A stretch of DNA of 64,000 nucleotides. It comes from Whitmania pigra (Eukaryota; Annelida; Clitellata; Hirudinida; Haemopidae). A model generated the notes under the pieces. It saw only the letters and a program-made list of their open reading frames with translations, did no database searches and was not told where the DNA came from. Each line of letters opens with the position of its first letter. The stretch's first letter is position 1. Positions 12,567-22,676 of the stretch are shown piece after piece. The translations under genes and the position numbers were made by a program. The stretch covers positions 218,501 through 282,500 of the forward strand of contig JAJTWR010000461.1 of NCBI GenBank assembly GCA_021613335.1. The letters run 5' to 3'.

Positions 12567-13006
12567 CGTACTGAACAGTTTTATTTTTCGTTTAAAACTA
12601 AACCTCCTTGACGACCCCAACAGACGCCTCGCTCATTTTGACGGATCGTCCGATTTTCAAAAATTAGGGATACACGAGCAATACGACAAGACAATAAAAT
12701 GTTTTCGGTTTTAATTATATTTTGAACAAACATTTTTATGAGAAATGTCAATTAATAGTTTAAAGTATGTTATTTCTCTATCTATTCAGATTGTGAAAAG
12801 TTCGTCATTTGAAAGCAGGTTTTTTAAAATTATTAATTATTATTAATAAAATTATTATTATTAATAATTTCAAGCCAAATAAACATAACATAGCAAACTT
12901 AATTAATATAGAGAACTATATATATACTTTAAATGTTTTATTTAGCAGTTTTCAAATTGCAAATAATTATTGAATCACATTGTTTTCTTCAATTAGTCAA
13001 GTTAAG
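12567..13006. other. Intergenic: between Ig/GPI genes 1 and 2
   Basis: 440 bp, very AT-rich (tattaataa tracts near 12830-12870). Contains the gene 1 promoter and gene 2 3' UTR. Nothing else seen. Confidence 0.5.
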
Positions 13007-15429
13007 CTACGGACTGATGATGACAATCATTCCTACTACTGCCAAAATTTCATGAACTTGAAGGATGTCAATAGTTTCTTTGGCTCCTGTTTGTTCAAAG
13101 AAATCTATTATTAGAGTGAATCCAGGTTAGGGGCCGTGTCTAAATGACATCATTCTGTCTTGTTTTTATCTCTGCTCCCTCATTATAGGATGTCAATGTA
13201 AAATGTAGCTTATTTATGCAGCGCCATTGCGTAGAAGCTCTTCTTGTCAGGCATTTTCTTCCCATTGGCGCTTATGGCGGTGCAAGCTGGGTTTCGAACG
13301 CGATACACTAGGGCAGTTGCCATTTCCCTTAAATAACCTTAAATTTCCCTTAGTAATGTTCATAACCTAATAGCTCATAATCACAGTTACCTCTTCTAAA
13401 AAAATTCACTTTAAATATATACTCATTGCTATTAATATATAATTTCACATTAGTACGCAATAAAACAAATTATATTTTACCATTACTTCAAACATGTTCT
13501 ACCATCCTAAGGCATTTTGAAGCAATTATAATAATTTAATAACTCTAACCTGAAATCGGCGCTGAAAAACCATTTCGGTAAAATCATTGATGCAAACTTT
13601 AGGAATAAAATCAAGCAGGGAAAAGTTGATAGCTAATCATTTAAAAACATTTTACAGCGTTTTCATTCTGTTTATTTATATATTTACTACTTATTTATTA
13701 TTTATTTCTTTGCTTATAACGGGACAGGCGCAGAGGCTACCACAATGCACCTGGGCCTTCTGGGTAAATTCAGCCATTTTGTTAACAAATTAAGCTTTTG
13801 AATACATTAAGTGTAACGAGACAGGCTACAGTGTCATCTCTACAATTTGTGTCGTAGAAGTTAAGTTAAGCAAACCTTTTGATGCTATTGGCGCCTTTGG
13901 AGGGGCTGGACCTGGTGATAGTAATTCACAGGAAAAAATGTTTTATTTAGTATTGCAGCAGACATTAGGATAAATTTAGATAGTATTAAATCGTTTTGCA
14001 CATTTTTGTACACATTGTTTTGAACTTTTGAAATACGTCAAGATATATAGAAGTAAAGATTTTTTAAGTTAATTTCTATTAATAATTCCTATTAATATTT
14101 GAGCTGTGGCATGTTTTATTTTATGAAGTGAAATTTCGTAGTTTTAGTCTCGATATTTATCCGTTTTTATTAAGAGTTTTAAATTAAGCAATCAGTAATT
14201 TATTACATTATCTACAACTACTATCTGTTTTGGCTAGATTCCATAGAATTAGAGTGAAGTCATGAATCACTTCATAACATTAAATTACGTACCTTCTTTA
14301 GGCTCTGTCAAATTAATGAAAGGTTATTTAACTGGGCAGTTTGCGCAAAAGAGACAAGCTATGTACTAACTAGGTTTATCAGCGGCACCTTTATCTTTAC
14401 CTGTACCTTTATCTTTATCTTTATCCTTATCCTTATCCTTATCTTTAGCTTTGTCTTTATCTTTTGGTGTATCCGTTCCGTCAACTAGCAAATGGAAAAT
14501 AATTTGTCAAAAGTAAACCTAATCTTATATTTTAAAAATGGCTAACCTTTGACGTGCATGGAAATGATTACTGCAAAATTCCTCTTGAAATCTTCATCAC
14601 CGACGAAAACGCTCAAGTTCCACTTGCAGTAATAAAAATCAGATCCGTAAGTTTGGGTCGTTCGATTCGAAATTATATTTAACATTTCATCTTCGCCGAT
14701 GTTCGTGTAATCGTTCCTCTGAGAGGTCAGCTTGCCGATCGAGTCTGACATGCTCATGTTGCTCTTCGTTTCTCCTTGCTTTTTCCAGAGCGTAAGAGAA
14801 CAATTCAAGGTTAGCGTCTCACCTTCGAGGGCCTCGTCAGTCCAATTTGATGAGGTAGCAGTTTCGTATACTGCAGAGTGAGACAACCAGTCAGGCTTCA
14901 TTGATCATATCAATATATTTTTAATTATTATCAAATAATGAAACTAATTGTAGTGCTTAGAAAGTTTATCTTCCGCCATTACTTTCCCAATGCTACGTTA
15001 AGTCCATTCTAAAATTGTCGTGACTTCAACTTTCGTTTAACTTTAATTCCTTCCAGAATAATTAAGAAATTCAGAATCTAACAGCAAGATTAAAATGAAA
15101 CCTAACCAGTCACCAGGATGGAAATGGTTGCAGCTCCGCATTTGTAAGATCCACTTTGAGGCCCAAACACGGAAGGCTCCAGAGCTAAAGGAATATCGAC
15201 TGTGATTTCGTCACGAATCCAATCGCCTTCACATTTGAAGTCATCACGTACTTTCACTTCGTCCGATGTTTTCTTTGGAAGAGAAGACGATCCTAGAAAC
15301 ACAACAACCGTTTAGAAAATCAGAGATTTCAAATTTTGTTGTCAGAATTATTTAACCTGTAAGGTTGGTTAGTAAACCGAGAAAAAGATTAAAAACTTGA
15401 TCCATGTCTTGGTTTGCTATCGCAGCCAT
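13007..15429 (-). CDS. Ig/GPI cluster gene 2: two-module surface protein with Lys-Asp repeat stalk
   Basis: Exons 15357-15429 (start and hydrophobic signal, VFNLFLGLLTNL), 15107-15292 (module A), 14547-14870 (module B), 14371-14484, 14293-14304, 13876-13911 (stalk) and 13007-13086 (tail) join to 274 aa; all six introns are phase 1. Module A: FKCEGDW and GSYKCG; its exon is 186 nt, identical in length to gene 1. Module B: LTLNCSLTLW, NMSMSDS and FYYCKWNLS, with several N-glycosylation sites (NCS, NMS, NRT, NLS). The stalk exon codes an alternating KDKDKD tract, followed by a 12-nt microexon and a 36-nt Pro/Ala exon. The tail ends VHEILAVVGMIVIISP then stop, a hydrophobic GPI-type signal. The two tiny exons and the last exon are supported by splice borders and phase only, so the 3' end is less certain than the two modules. 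The signal peptide has about ten polar residues before the hydrophobic core. Confidence 0.7.
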
Positions 15430-16329
15430 CTTAGCTCCTATGGAAACCAACTAATGCTATCAATTCGACTAAAGACAAAATCGTATTCTTGATATCTCCG
15501 GAATCCTCGTTACAAATTTGAAAAGTTTTGAAAAGTAAACTTGAATGACGTTTAAGTGATACAGTCGTTACGTTCAGAAAAAAATAATTTCCTTCGAATT
15601 TAAAAACTTTATTTTTGCATAATAAATTAATGTGCAAAATAAAATTAATTAAGAGCAAACCTTGTTTAAAGGTTCAAATTCTAGAAAGTCAAGAATCATT
15701 TCGTAAAAATCTTACTTCTCAATGGTGAATTTTTGTAAAAAAAAAATGTCTCTTTTCATTTTTTTCCTAGAAATACAAACTAGTGAATAATCATAAAGAT
15801 TATTTTGGAAATACTCCCGAGAATACAAAAGGCATCGAAAATTTAAGGATTTAAAGCAGACCTAATGTAACACCAACATAAGCATTTGATAAGAAGTTTG
15901 GTAATATCACCTCATCGTGTTTTTGTTGCATCTGCAAATGTATGCTTGCATTCGCAATGCACTTGAGATACAAATGTCAAGGAATCAATATTTTGTGAGG
16001 TAATATGTTTATTATCCATCTAAGAGTGTATAACGGTCGTGTTAAAAATTAGAATATTAATTGAGACATGTCAATTATTATGTGTTTCACTAACAAATTG
16101 GTGGATCGATTTGCAATATCAATGATTATTTAATTCATAAGCATTGATTTTCATCTTTTGATGAAATTCAGAATCGTTGGCAAGATGAACTTCTGGCCTT
16201 GATAACCGCCATTCTTGAGATAAACCCTTACAAGATTACCTGTACAACAACATCAAAACATCTTCGCCTGGTTGGAATTTGAATGTCATTGGCTTGTGAA
16301 ATTGGCAACAAAGTTAACACTAACGTTCT
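15430..16329. other. Intergenic: between Ig/GPI genes 2 and 3
   Basis: 900 bp, AT-rich. Contains the gene 2 promoter and gene 3 3' UTR. A frame on the minus strand at 15431-15658 has no splice support or motif. No fourth Ig module was found. Confidence 0.5.
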
Positions 16330-19300
16330 TTAAAAAATTCTGTTTATAATGGAAAATGCCACCAACAGGAATTCAAACATCGTTAGCAATAAGCCAGCAG
16401 AAATTCTGGGATTCCCGCCTATCGGATCTTGCGTGCCTATTCGATCAGTGGTTTTAGCTTATTAATTGCTTTATTAGAAAAATAAACATTTATTCAAATA
16501 TGGAGTTTAATTGGTATGGGGCAAGGGTTATTAATTTAAGTTTAGGGAAAGAAAAAAGCTGGGTCTGCTATTAGTTGAAAGCTAAATAGCTCATATTTAA
16601 AAAAGTTAGTATACTAATGTAACTAATGAATTAAGCAATCAGCAGGCTGAAAAAAATAATGTCGGTTACTATTATAAAATTATATTCATTTAGTGCCTCA
16701 ATATTATAGTATTAGGTTGCTGTCTAACATTAATGCCATTAAAAATGAATAAGTTGCTTTAATTGAGTTTACCTGGTTTAGGTGCACTTTCCACTGTTTT
16801 CTTTAGGTTTGGGTCGTCTACTAAATAATATAAAATGATACCAAATGTATTAAAATTTGTCCAATTGAAACGACAATTAATGAATAATTTATAGACTGAA
16901 TTGTGAATAATTGTTAGGAAACAAATACACCATTATCTGGCTTCTTTGCTATCTTAATGGTGTTGATGGCAGTTGTTGTTGTCGTCGTCGTCGTCGTTGT
17001 CGTTGATTCTACTTCTAAGGTTTGCGGTTTGGTAACTCCCGTAGTTAGATCGAAATTTTCAGTTGCTCCGGTTTCATCCATATCTTAGAAAAAGGTGAAT
17101 TGATTGTATGATTTGAGTTTCCAAGAACCATTAATAATTAAACAGCCAAACGATAATAACAGTTTTATAAATTCGAGATTATCTTTCAAAAACACTCACT
17201 CTCGACTAGGAGTTTAATAGTCCTTGAAACGTTCCAAGTGAAGGTGAAGTTCTCGAGGAAAGCATCTACTATTAACCGGCATGTAAATCTTTGATGTCCT
17301 TCTTTGTCGAGTATTTGCGAAGCTTCCAAATTTACATCGACTTGGCGGGGAGTGGGAATGATTTCTCCTTTTTCTTGTAAAATATATCTTGAAGAATCCA
17401 TAATGCTCATGTTCACTGCCATGGTTAGATTGCCGCTCCAAAACGTCACAAAACACTTCAATGTGACACTATCTCCTACTGTGACTCCGTCAATCTTGCT
17501 GGCCGTAAAGGACAGATCTTGTTCTGAAAAGTGTTATTAAGTACTTTTTAATTAAAGGACTCGATCGTGCTACCAGTTTTTTTACTTTTAAGGACGTGCG
17601 AGCCAGTGATATTTCCATTAATGGTAATTGAAATAGGAATTATTTTTTATCAATAATTGAAATCAAAATTTTGGAATATAATTAGGAATAAAAATGGAAA
17701 TAAAATGAGAAGTAGAATTTATTTTGTAAAATGGAATTATAATGAGATATAGGAATTATTTCTGAAAACAATTCGGTTTAACTCAAACTTACTTAACAAG
17801 TAATATGTTTGAATTTTTTAATATTTTATCTATGCTAACTTATTTCAGTCAACTATAGGTATATTAGGTGAAACTGGAAGAAATTTCAACACTGATAGAA
17901 CCGTTCGCCATTCCTACGGATATTTTACAAAGTGATGCACATGTATATTGAACCTTGAGTGCCATCTGCAGCAGCATCTGCCAAGACATCAACCTCAAGC
18001 ATGCTGCCCGATCTTCGTTGTCGGTTTCCCATACTTCTCGACCCAAATACTGACACCTTTAATCCAATTCCAGCATCGACATGTTTGCTTTTTCCGACAA
18101 TGGCACAAGAATGTGCACTACTGCTGCATGCAGCTAAGCTGCACATCACAACTGATTGTGAAAGCAAAGAAGGTTCAGTTCAGGCAGTTTATGTGTCTGG
18201 TTCTGGTGATGCATCTGCATCGTCACTCTCGTTGCCGACTCCGAGTTCATTGAAAAAGTTTAAATTTTTGACAAATAAGATTCAGTCCAGTACAGCAAAA
18301 GAGACACTGTGCATAATCACCTCAACAAATATCTAGCTTGTAGAAGAACATAATGATGCAATGAATTTCTGAAAACAGTAAATTGCATGAGTTAGCCCAG
18401 GACTTATTGTCAGCTCCAGCTTCTCAGGCCTACGTGGAGCGGATATTTTCGCTCTGCGGCATATTGACTACAGGACGACCAACCAAATACAGCAGTCCTT
18501 GGAGATGAAAATCTTTCTCAAACTCAATTCATTTTGTTAGATTTTTTTGCTCTGCGACGGCATGCTTTGGTTAAGTGTGGCAAGAAATGTTTCATAATTT
18601 TGGTGTTTACTGCATATCGATAGTAGTTGTAGCGTTAGTTTAAGAATGCTTTTATAATCATTTCCACTTTTGAAAGGGCCGGAAAGGAAAACGAAAATAA
18701 TGAAAAATGGAATTAGAATAGGAACAGAAATAGAAATTAGAAATTAATTCAGCAATGGTAATTAGATTTGAATGGAAATTTTTAGTAGTTTGAATGAAAA
18801 TAGAATTGTAATGGAAATTATTTGGCGAATGGAAATAACACTCGTGCGAACTAATACTTACTCGTAACGAGCAGGAAAAGAAGGGAATTTTCGCATTTAT
18901 AATAGCCTGTTCCACCTGGATCTTCTACCGACGATGAAGCAATAATTGGCATTTTTTCTTCCTTCTGAGAATTGTATCTCCATTCTTCAGCGCATTCAAC
19001 GTAGTTGTGCAAATTGATAGTCTCATGTATCCTTGCCGGTATCATGTCCTTGCCTTTAGAAAAAAATAACTAAATAAACTTTGTTGTGTTCGTTATCTCA
19101 AATTTGTTATAGGAGTCAGTTATTACAATACATTAAATGAAAAGTTAATTGTTTCAAAATAGGAAAGTAATGTTCTAGCCAGTATAGTTTCCAGCAAGCG
19201 ATATGATCACGCTCATCAACTCCAATAAAATTTCCGCATAAGACTTGGTCACCACATTTGGATTTTTTGCTATTCGGTAAACCATATTTGGATTTCTGGA

Positions 19301-19340
19301 TGTCCAATAAATAAAAAGTTAAAGAAATATGTAATTTCAT
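16330..19340 (-). CDS. Ig/GPI cluster gene 3: two-module surface protein with Thr-rich stalk
   Basis: Exons 19283-19340 (signal, MKLHISLTFYLLDIQ), 18862-19053 (module A), 17200-17523 (module B), 16931-17083 and 16773-16820 (stalk) and 16330-16427 (tail) give 290 aa; all five introns are phase 1. Module A: VECAEEW and GYYKCE, ending LLFLLVT. Module B (324-nt exon, same length as gene 2): VTLKCFVTFW, NMSIMDSS and RFTCRLIVD; here the CxW of the other two copies is replaced by CRL. The stalk carries a run of nine threonines encoded by acg/aca repeats. The final exon encodes small residues (GGNPRISAG) then a long hydrophobic end (LLLTMFEFLLVAFSII), again GPI-like; an alternative acceptor nine bases further on keeps the frame. 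The 1.3-kb intron between modules A and B contains hAT transposon debris. Frames are open throughout, so the gene looks functional. Confidence 0.7.
17959..18530 (+). mobile_element. Decayed hAT-family transposase fragment inside an intron
   Basis: On the strand opposite the host gene, the sequence reads PASQAYVERIFSLCGILTTGR (18420-18482 region; quoted parts ASQAYVERIFS and GILTTGR), the C-terminal dimerisation block of hAT transposases, then continues in another frame as QSLEMKIFLKLN, showing a frameshift. Upstream, FNPIPASTCLL and LLLHAAKLHI at about 18055-18145 match the preceding hAT block in the right order, with a stop between the two parts. It is therefore a pseudogene. Both sides (about 17610-17790 and 18680-18840) carry similar AG-rich ggaat/gaaat low-complexity sequence that might be the element's subterminal repeats. 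I could not identify terminal inverted repeats or a target-site duplication. Confidence 0.7.
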
Positions 19341-20235
19341 TGGTATTCGGGTCGATGTTGAAGAAATTTCACATCTTTAAATTTACAGGGACTTCCATGT
19401 TAAATGCGACTGATCAAACGAATGCTGACTTACGTCATTTATAACTCCGCTTCGAATAAATATGATTTTAAAATATTTTTTTGAAATTAAAGTTTTTCAA
19501 TAATAAAATGTGCAACATCATAGCAACATTATAGACTACAAAGCTTATCTAAAACTTTAATTTCTAAGCGTCGAGGGTTTTAGAAGCTTTTAATTACTTT
19601 AATGTTTGTCGGAATCTTCCAATGTTCATTATCGGTTTATTTTCACCCCATACCTTGATGAACTTCACAGAATCGAACGGCAATTGTGACTGCCAGTAAT
19701 ATTTTTTGTTACAAAATTTGGGATATTACCAACGTCAGTATATTGTTTAATATTACATAAAAAATAGTTTGGTAAAAATTAAAAATTATAAAAAAATCTG
19801 TTTTTGTTGAATGATAAACACAGAAGTCTTCAGGAGGAAAGCTACTAAAAATTATAAATTTCCAAACTAAAATTACCTAACTTAAATTTTTTATACAATT
19901 TTAAAATTATTTTTTTGTAACTACTTCTGCGACTAAGTTTTATTTAAAAATAAAAATGCCACTGGTTTGCACTACAATTTCTTACCAAAAATAATTGTTT
20001 TGGTTTTGGTGCGGAGGGTGAGTGATATTCGGGTTTCATTGAGTGGCCTGCTAGTTTACTAAAATAAGTTTGCTATAAAATTTTTCACGTTGGATTTGAA
20101 TTACAGGAATAAATAATGTGAGAAAAATTAACATTTCATGGTTAAGTTATGTAATCGGATAAAAACAAATTAGAATCTTCTCGAGCCAAACGTTGGAATA
20201 TTCTATGTTCTTTGAAATGTTTTTATGATCAATTG
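19341..20235. other. Intergenic: upstream of Ig/GPI gene 3
   Basis: 895 bp, AT-rich, between the gene 3 start codon and the stop of the RRM/gag-like gene on the same strand. No open frame or repeat of note. Confidence 0.5.
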
Positions 20236-21811
20236 TTATAACAGATTTGCGCTGAGCTGCAGAAAGGCTTCATTTCTTTTTTGTTTTTTTCGCTGCTCTA
20301 GAAATGAACTGAATGCCTCGTTGCAAGATTTAACTTTCTGAGCAAGTCCCAGTTTATGTTGCTTTAGAATTCCAACTTTTTTAACCTCAGCTTTTCCTGC
20401 ATTACGAGTGTTTGAACTTGTTTCATTTTTTAAGGGTTCTAGCTTCAGTGGTAGCATCTTTTCAAAACCTCTTGGACTCCTGTGCAGTGGTTTTGAAAGC
20501 TTTTGAATGCTAAATTCCTTGAGCTGTCCCACTTTGTTTACCACTTCGTCACTGCATTCTATTTTTTTTCCAAACTTGTTGCATTGACTTCTAGGATTGT
20601 TTTCATTCCTCATTTGTAAAATCTTTCTGGAGTCCTTCCAGTTGAAAATTTCGTGAGAATCATTACGTATCTCGTCTCCCACGTCCCTCACAACATTGGA
20701 CTGCCTGAGAGCCACAGTAGACATTGTTGTAAGATTTGTTCTCTTCTCTCCCCTAACCTTCAGACTGCTTCTCCTTTGCAGGTAGGCCAATACCTCAGGC
20801 TCCAGTTGAAAGTCGTCTGTTTCAGTTGGCGACGTTGCGTGGGATCTGCGCTGACATGCAGTCAATTGCCTTACGATCTTGTCGAGAATTTGCTCATAAC
20901 TTGGGTCAGCTTTTGCATCACGGCTTGGTGCTAGAACCACGTTGGCAAAGACAACATTCCCTTGGATAATGAGTTGTTTTTTGTCCAGTGATGTTCGTCC
21001 AAAAAGATTCGAAAACAGAACCGTTCTTCTCTCATTTGCAATTCTACAGCCTTCAAAGTCCTGATATTCTTTGTCACTGCTGATGACTTTGCCATACTTT
21101 GACATTTCTTCTTCGACCTTTTCATTGAAAGACATTTAAATCATGTTTAGTAACATAAAATGTCTCAATTACCTTAAAATATTTATATTAAATAGATTTC
21201 AAATTGATTAAAGCATTTGGTTTCATTATCTTATATTTTTTTCGTTCATAGATTTCTAACATATTGTTTAATCCAAATAAATACTTTATGAGCTTTACTG
21301 ACAGCGGAGTCGGACACGTAGAGAGGAACGTTTTCCAAGACGACCTTGACGAATTGTCCGCACTCCCTCACCTCTCCGAGAGGAACCTCTCCTATGCAGA
21401 GCCTTTTCTTTCGCACGAGTTCGTCGAGTTTGTCGACAGAGTTTCTCGTTCTCATGGCAACCCGAATGACCCCTGACCGGCTGCCCCTCAGCTGAGTGAC
21501 GCTGGCTATTTCCTCCGGGTCGATGTCTGCTCTGATCATGGCCTGAAATGATGGATTGATGTTCTTTTCATGTGCCGATGTTTATTAAAAATATAAATTC
21601 CTAAAAAGTATAAATTCTATTTATTTGCCATTATTATTATTATTATTGTGGCAGCAAAGCATTTGGGTTACTGTAAGGCTTAGCGTGGTATTTTTTTGTT
21701 AAATGATTGTTTACTTAAACACCTTTGTCTCACCTGAAGTACTTCAAAATCACTGAATGTGCTTTCTTTCAAAGGCTTCAGATGCCTTGTTAATTCTCCA
21801 CTTTGTTCCAT
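20236..21811 (-). CDS. Uncharacterised protein with an RRM/gag-like nucleic-acid-binding fold
   Basis: Exons 21734-21811 (ATG), 21285-21542 and 20236-21117, all phase 0, give 405 aa. Residues from about 30 to 200 look like the RRM-like region found in ZCCHC3 and in gag or LINE ORF1-type proteins: GVIRVAMRTRNSVDKL, VKVVLENVPLYVSDSAVS, then EEEMSKYGKVIS and a NERRTVLFSNLFG strand with QLIIQGNVVFANVVL. No CCHC zinc knuckle follows; instead the last 200 residues are Lys/Arg/Ser-rich, without clear domains, ending in a basic segment (FLEQRKKQKRNEAFL). It is divergently arranged with the two-RRM gene at 22677, sharing an 865-bp intergenic stretch. I do not recognise an orthologue; derivation from a transposable element is possible but the gene has introns and an intact frame. 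Function is not assigned beyond probable nucleic-acid binding. Confidence 0.65.
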
Positions 21812-21839
21812 TTTCTGAAATTTATTAATTAATATTAAT

Positions 21840-22054
21840 GAATATTTATTAACTTTTGAAATCTACGTATTAAGAAATGAATATTTATTAACTTTTGAAA
21901 TCTACGTATTAAGAAATGAATATTTATTAACTTTTGAAATCTATGTATTAAGAAATGAATATTTATTAACTTTTGAAATTTATGTATTAAGAAATGAATA
22001 TTTATTAACTTTTGAAATCTATGTATTAAGAAATGAATATTTATTAACTTTTGA
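21840..22054. repeat. 39-bp minisatellite, five full copies plus a partial one
   Basis: Units beginning gaatatttattaacttttg start at 21840, 21879, 21918, 21957, 21996 and 22035 (the last truncated). Copies differ only at the ctacgtatt/ctatgtatt position and one further base. The array sits just upstream of the ATG exon of the minus-strand gene at 21811. Confidence 0.95.
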
Positions 22055-22676
22055 TCAAATTACCTGATTCTGCATAATCTTATTTCATTTCCTTTTTTTT
22101 TTGGAAAATTGCTTCCTCTCGCCTGCATCGTATATATGCAGTCGCAATTGTTTACGTCGGGGATCCAGATGTTTGGAATGATTGCAAAGCATGCTCCTCT
22201 GGGAATTTTAGGATGGGAATATAAAATTGAACGGGCAGCCTTTATTTGCATTTTACATGATTGTGTTGTTGAAGCATTTTGAGCCATTGACAGCAGAAAT
22301 GTAACAAATGTGTTATTTGTGCATTTAAATTAAATCTTAAATTTTACATCATCGATTTATTCATGATAAAATGGTTGCAAGTAACGTTATTTCCAGAAGC
22401 TTAAGTTTCAAAGTGCCTGACCGAGATAAATTTACAAATAGCCCTCGCAACGATACGCTCTGGGCTTGGGAAATCATTTGGGAATTAAATAGGCAAAATT
22501 GAGAGTCGATATCTTTCAACTTGGCATAATAGAAATTTAATTTTAATAGCAATAAAATCTTTAATATGGATTCTGTTACAACAAATGCAAGGATTAATTC
22601 AAATAAATTAATTAACAAAATGTGTTTGCTAAATTTCCAAGTTTTATTTTGTTTTCCAGTACTGAAATCATAAAAG

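Noticed and set aside
13255..13315. Possible tRNA-derived SINE (gggtttcgaacgcg resembles a B box)
   Set aside because: No convincing A box at the right distance, no second copy in the window and no poly-A tail, so not reported as a feature.
22060..22287. 75-codon minus-strand frame upstream of the RRM/gag-like gene
   Set aside because: No splice borders that join it to the gene at 21811, no motif; might be 5' UTR or chance.
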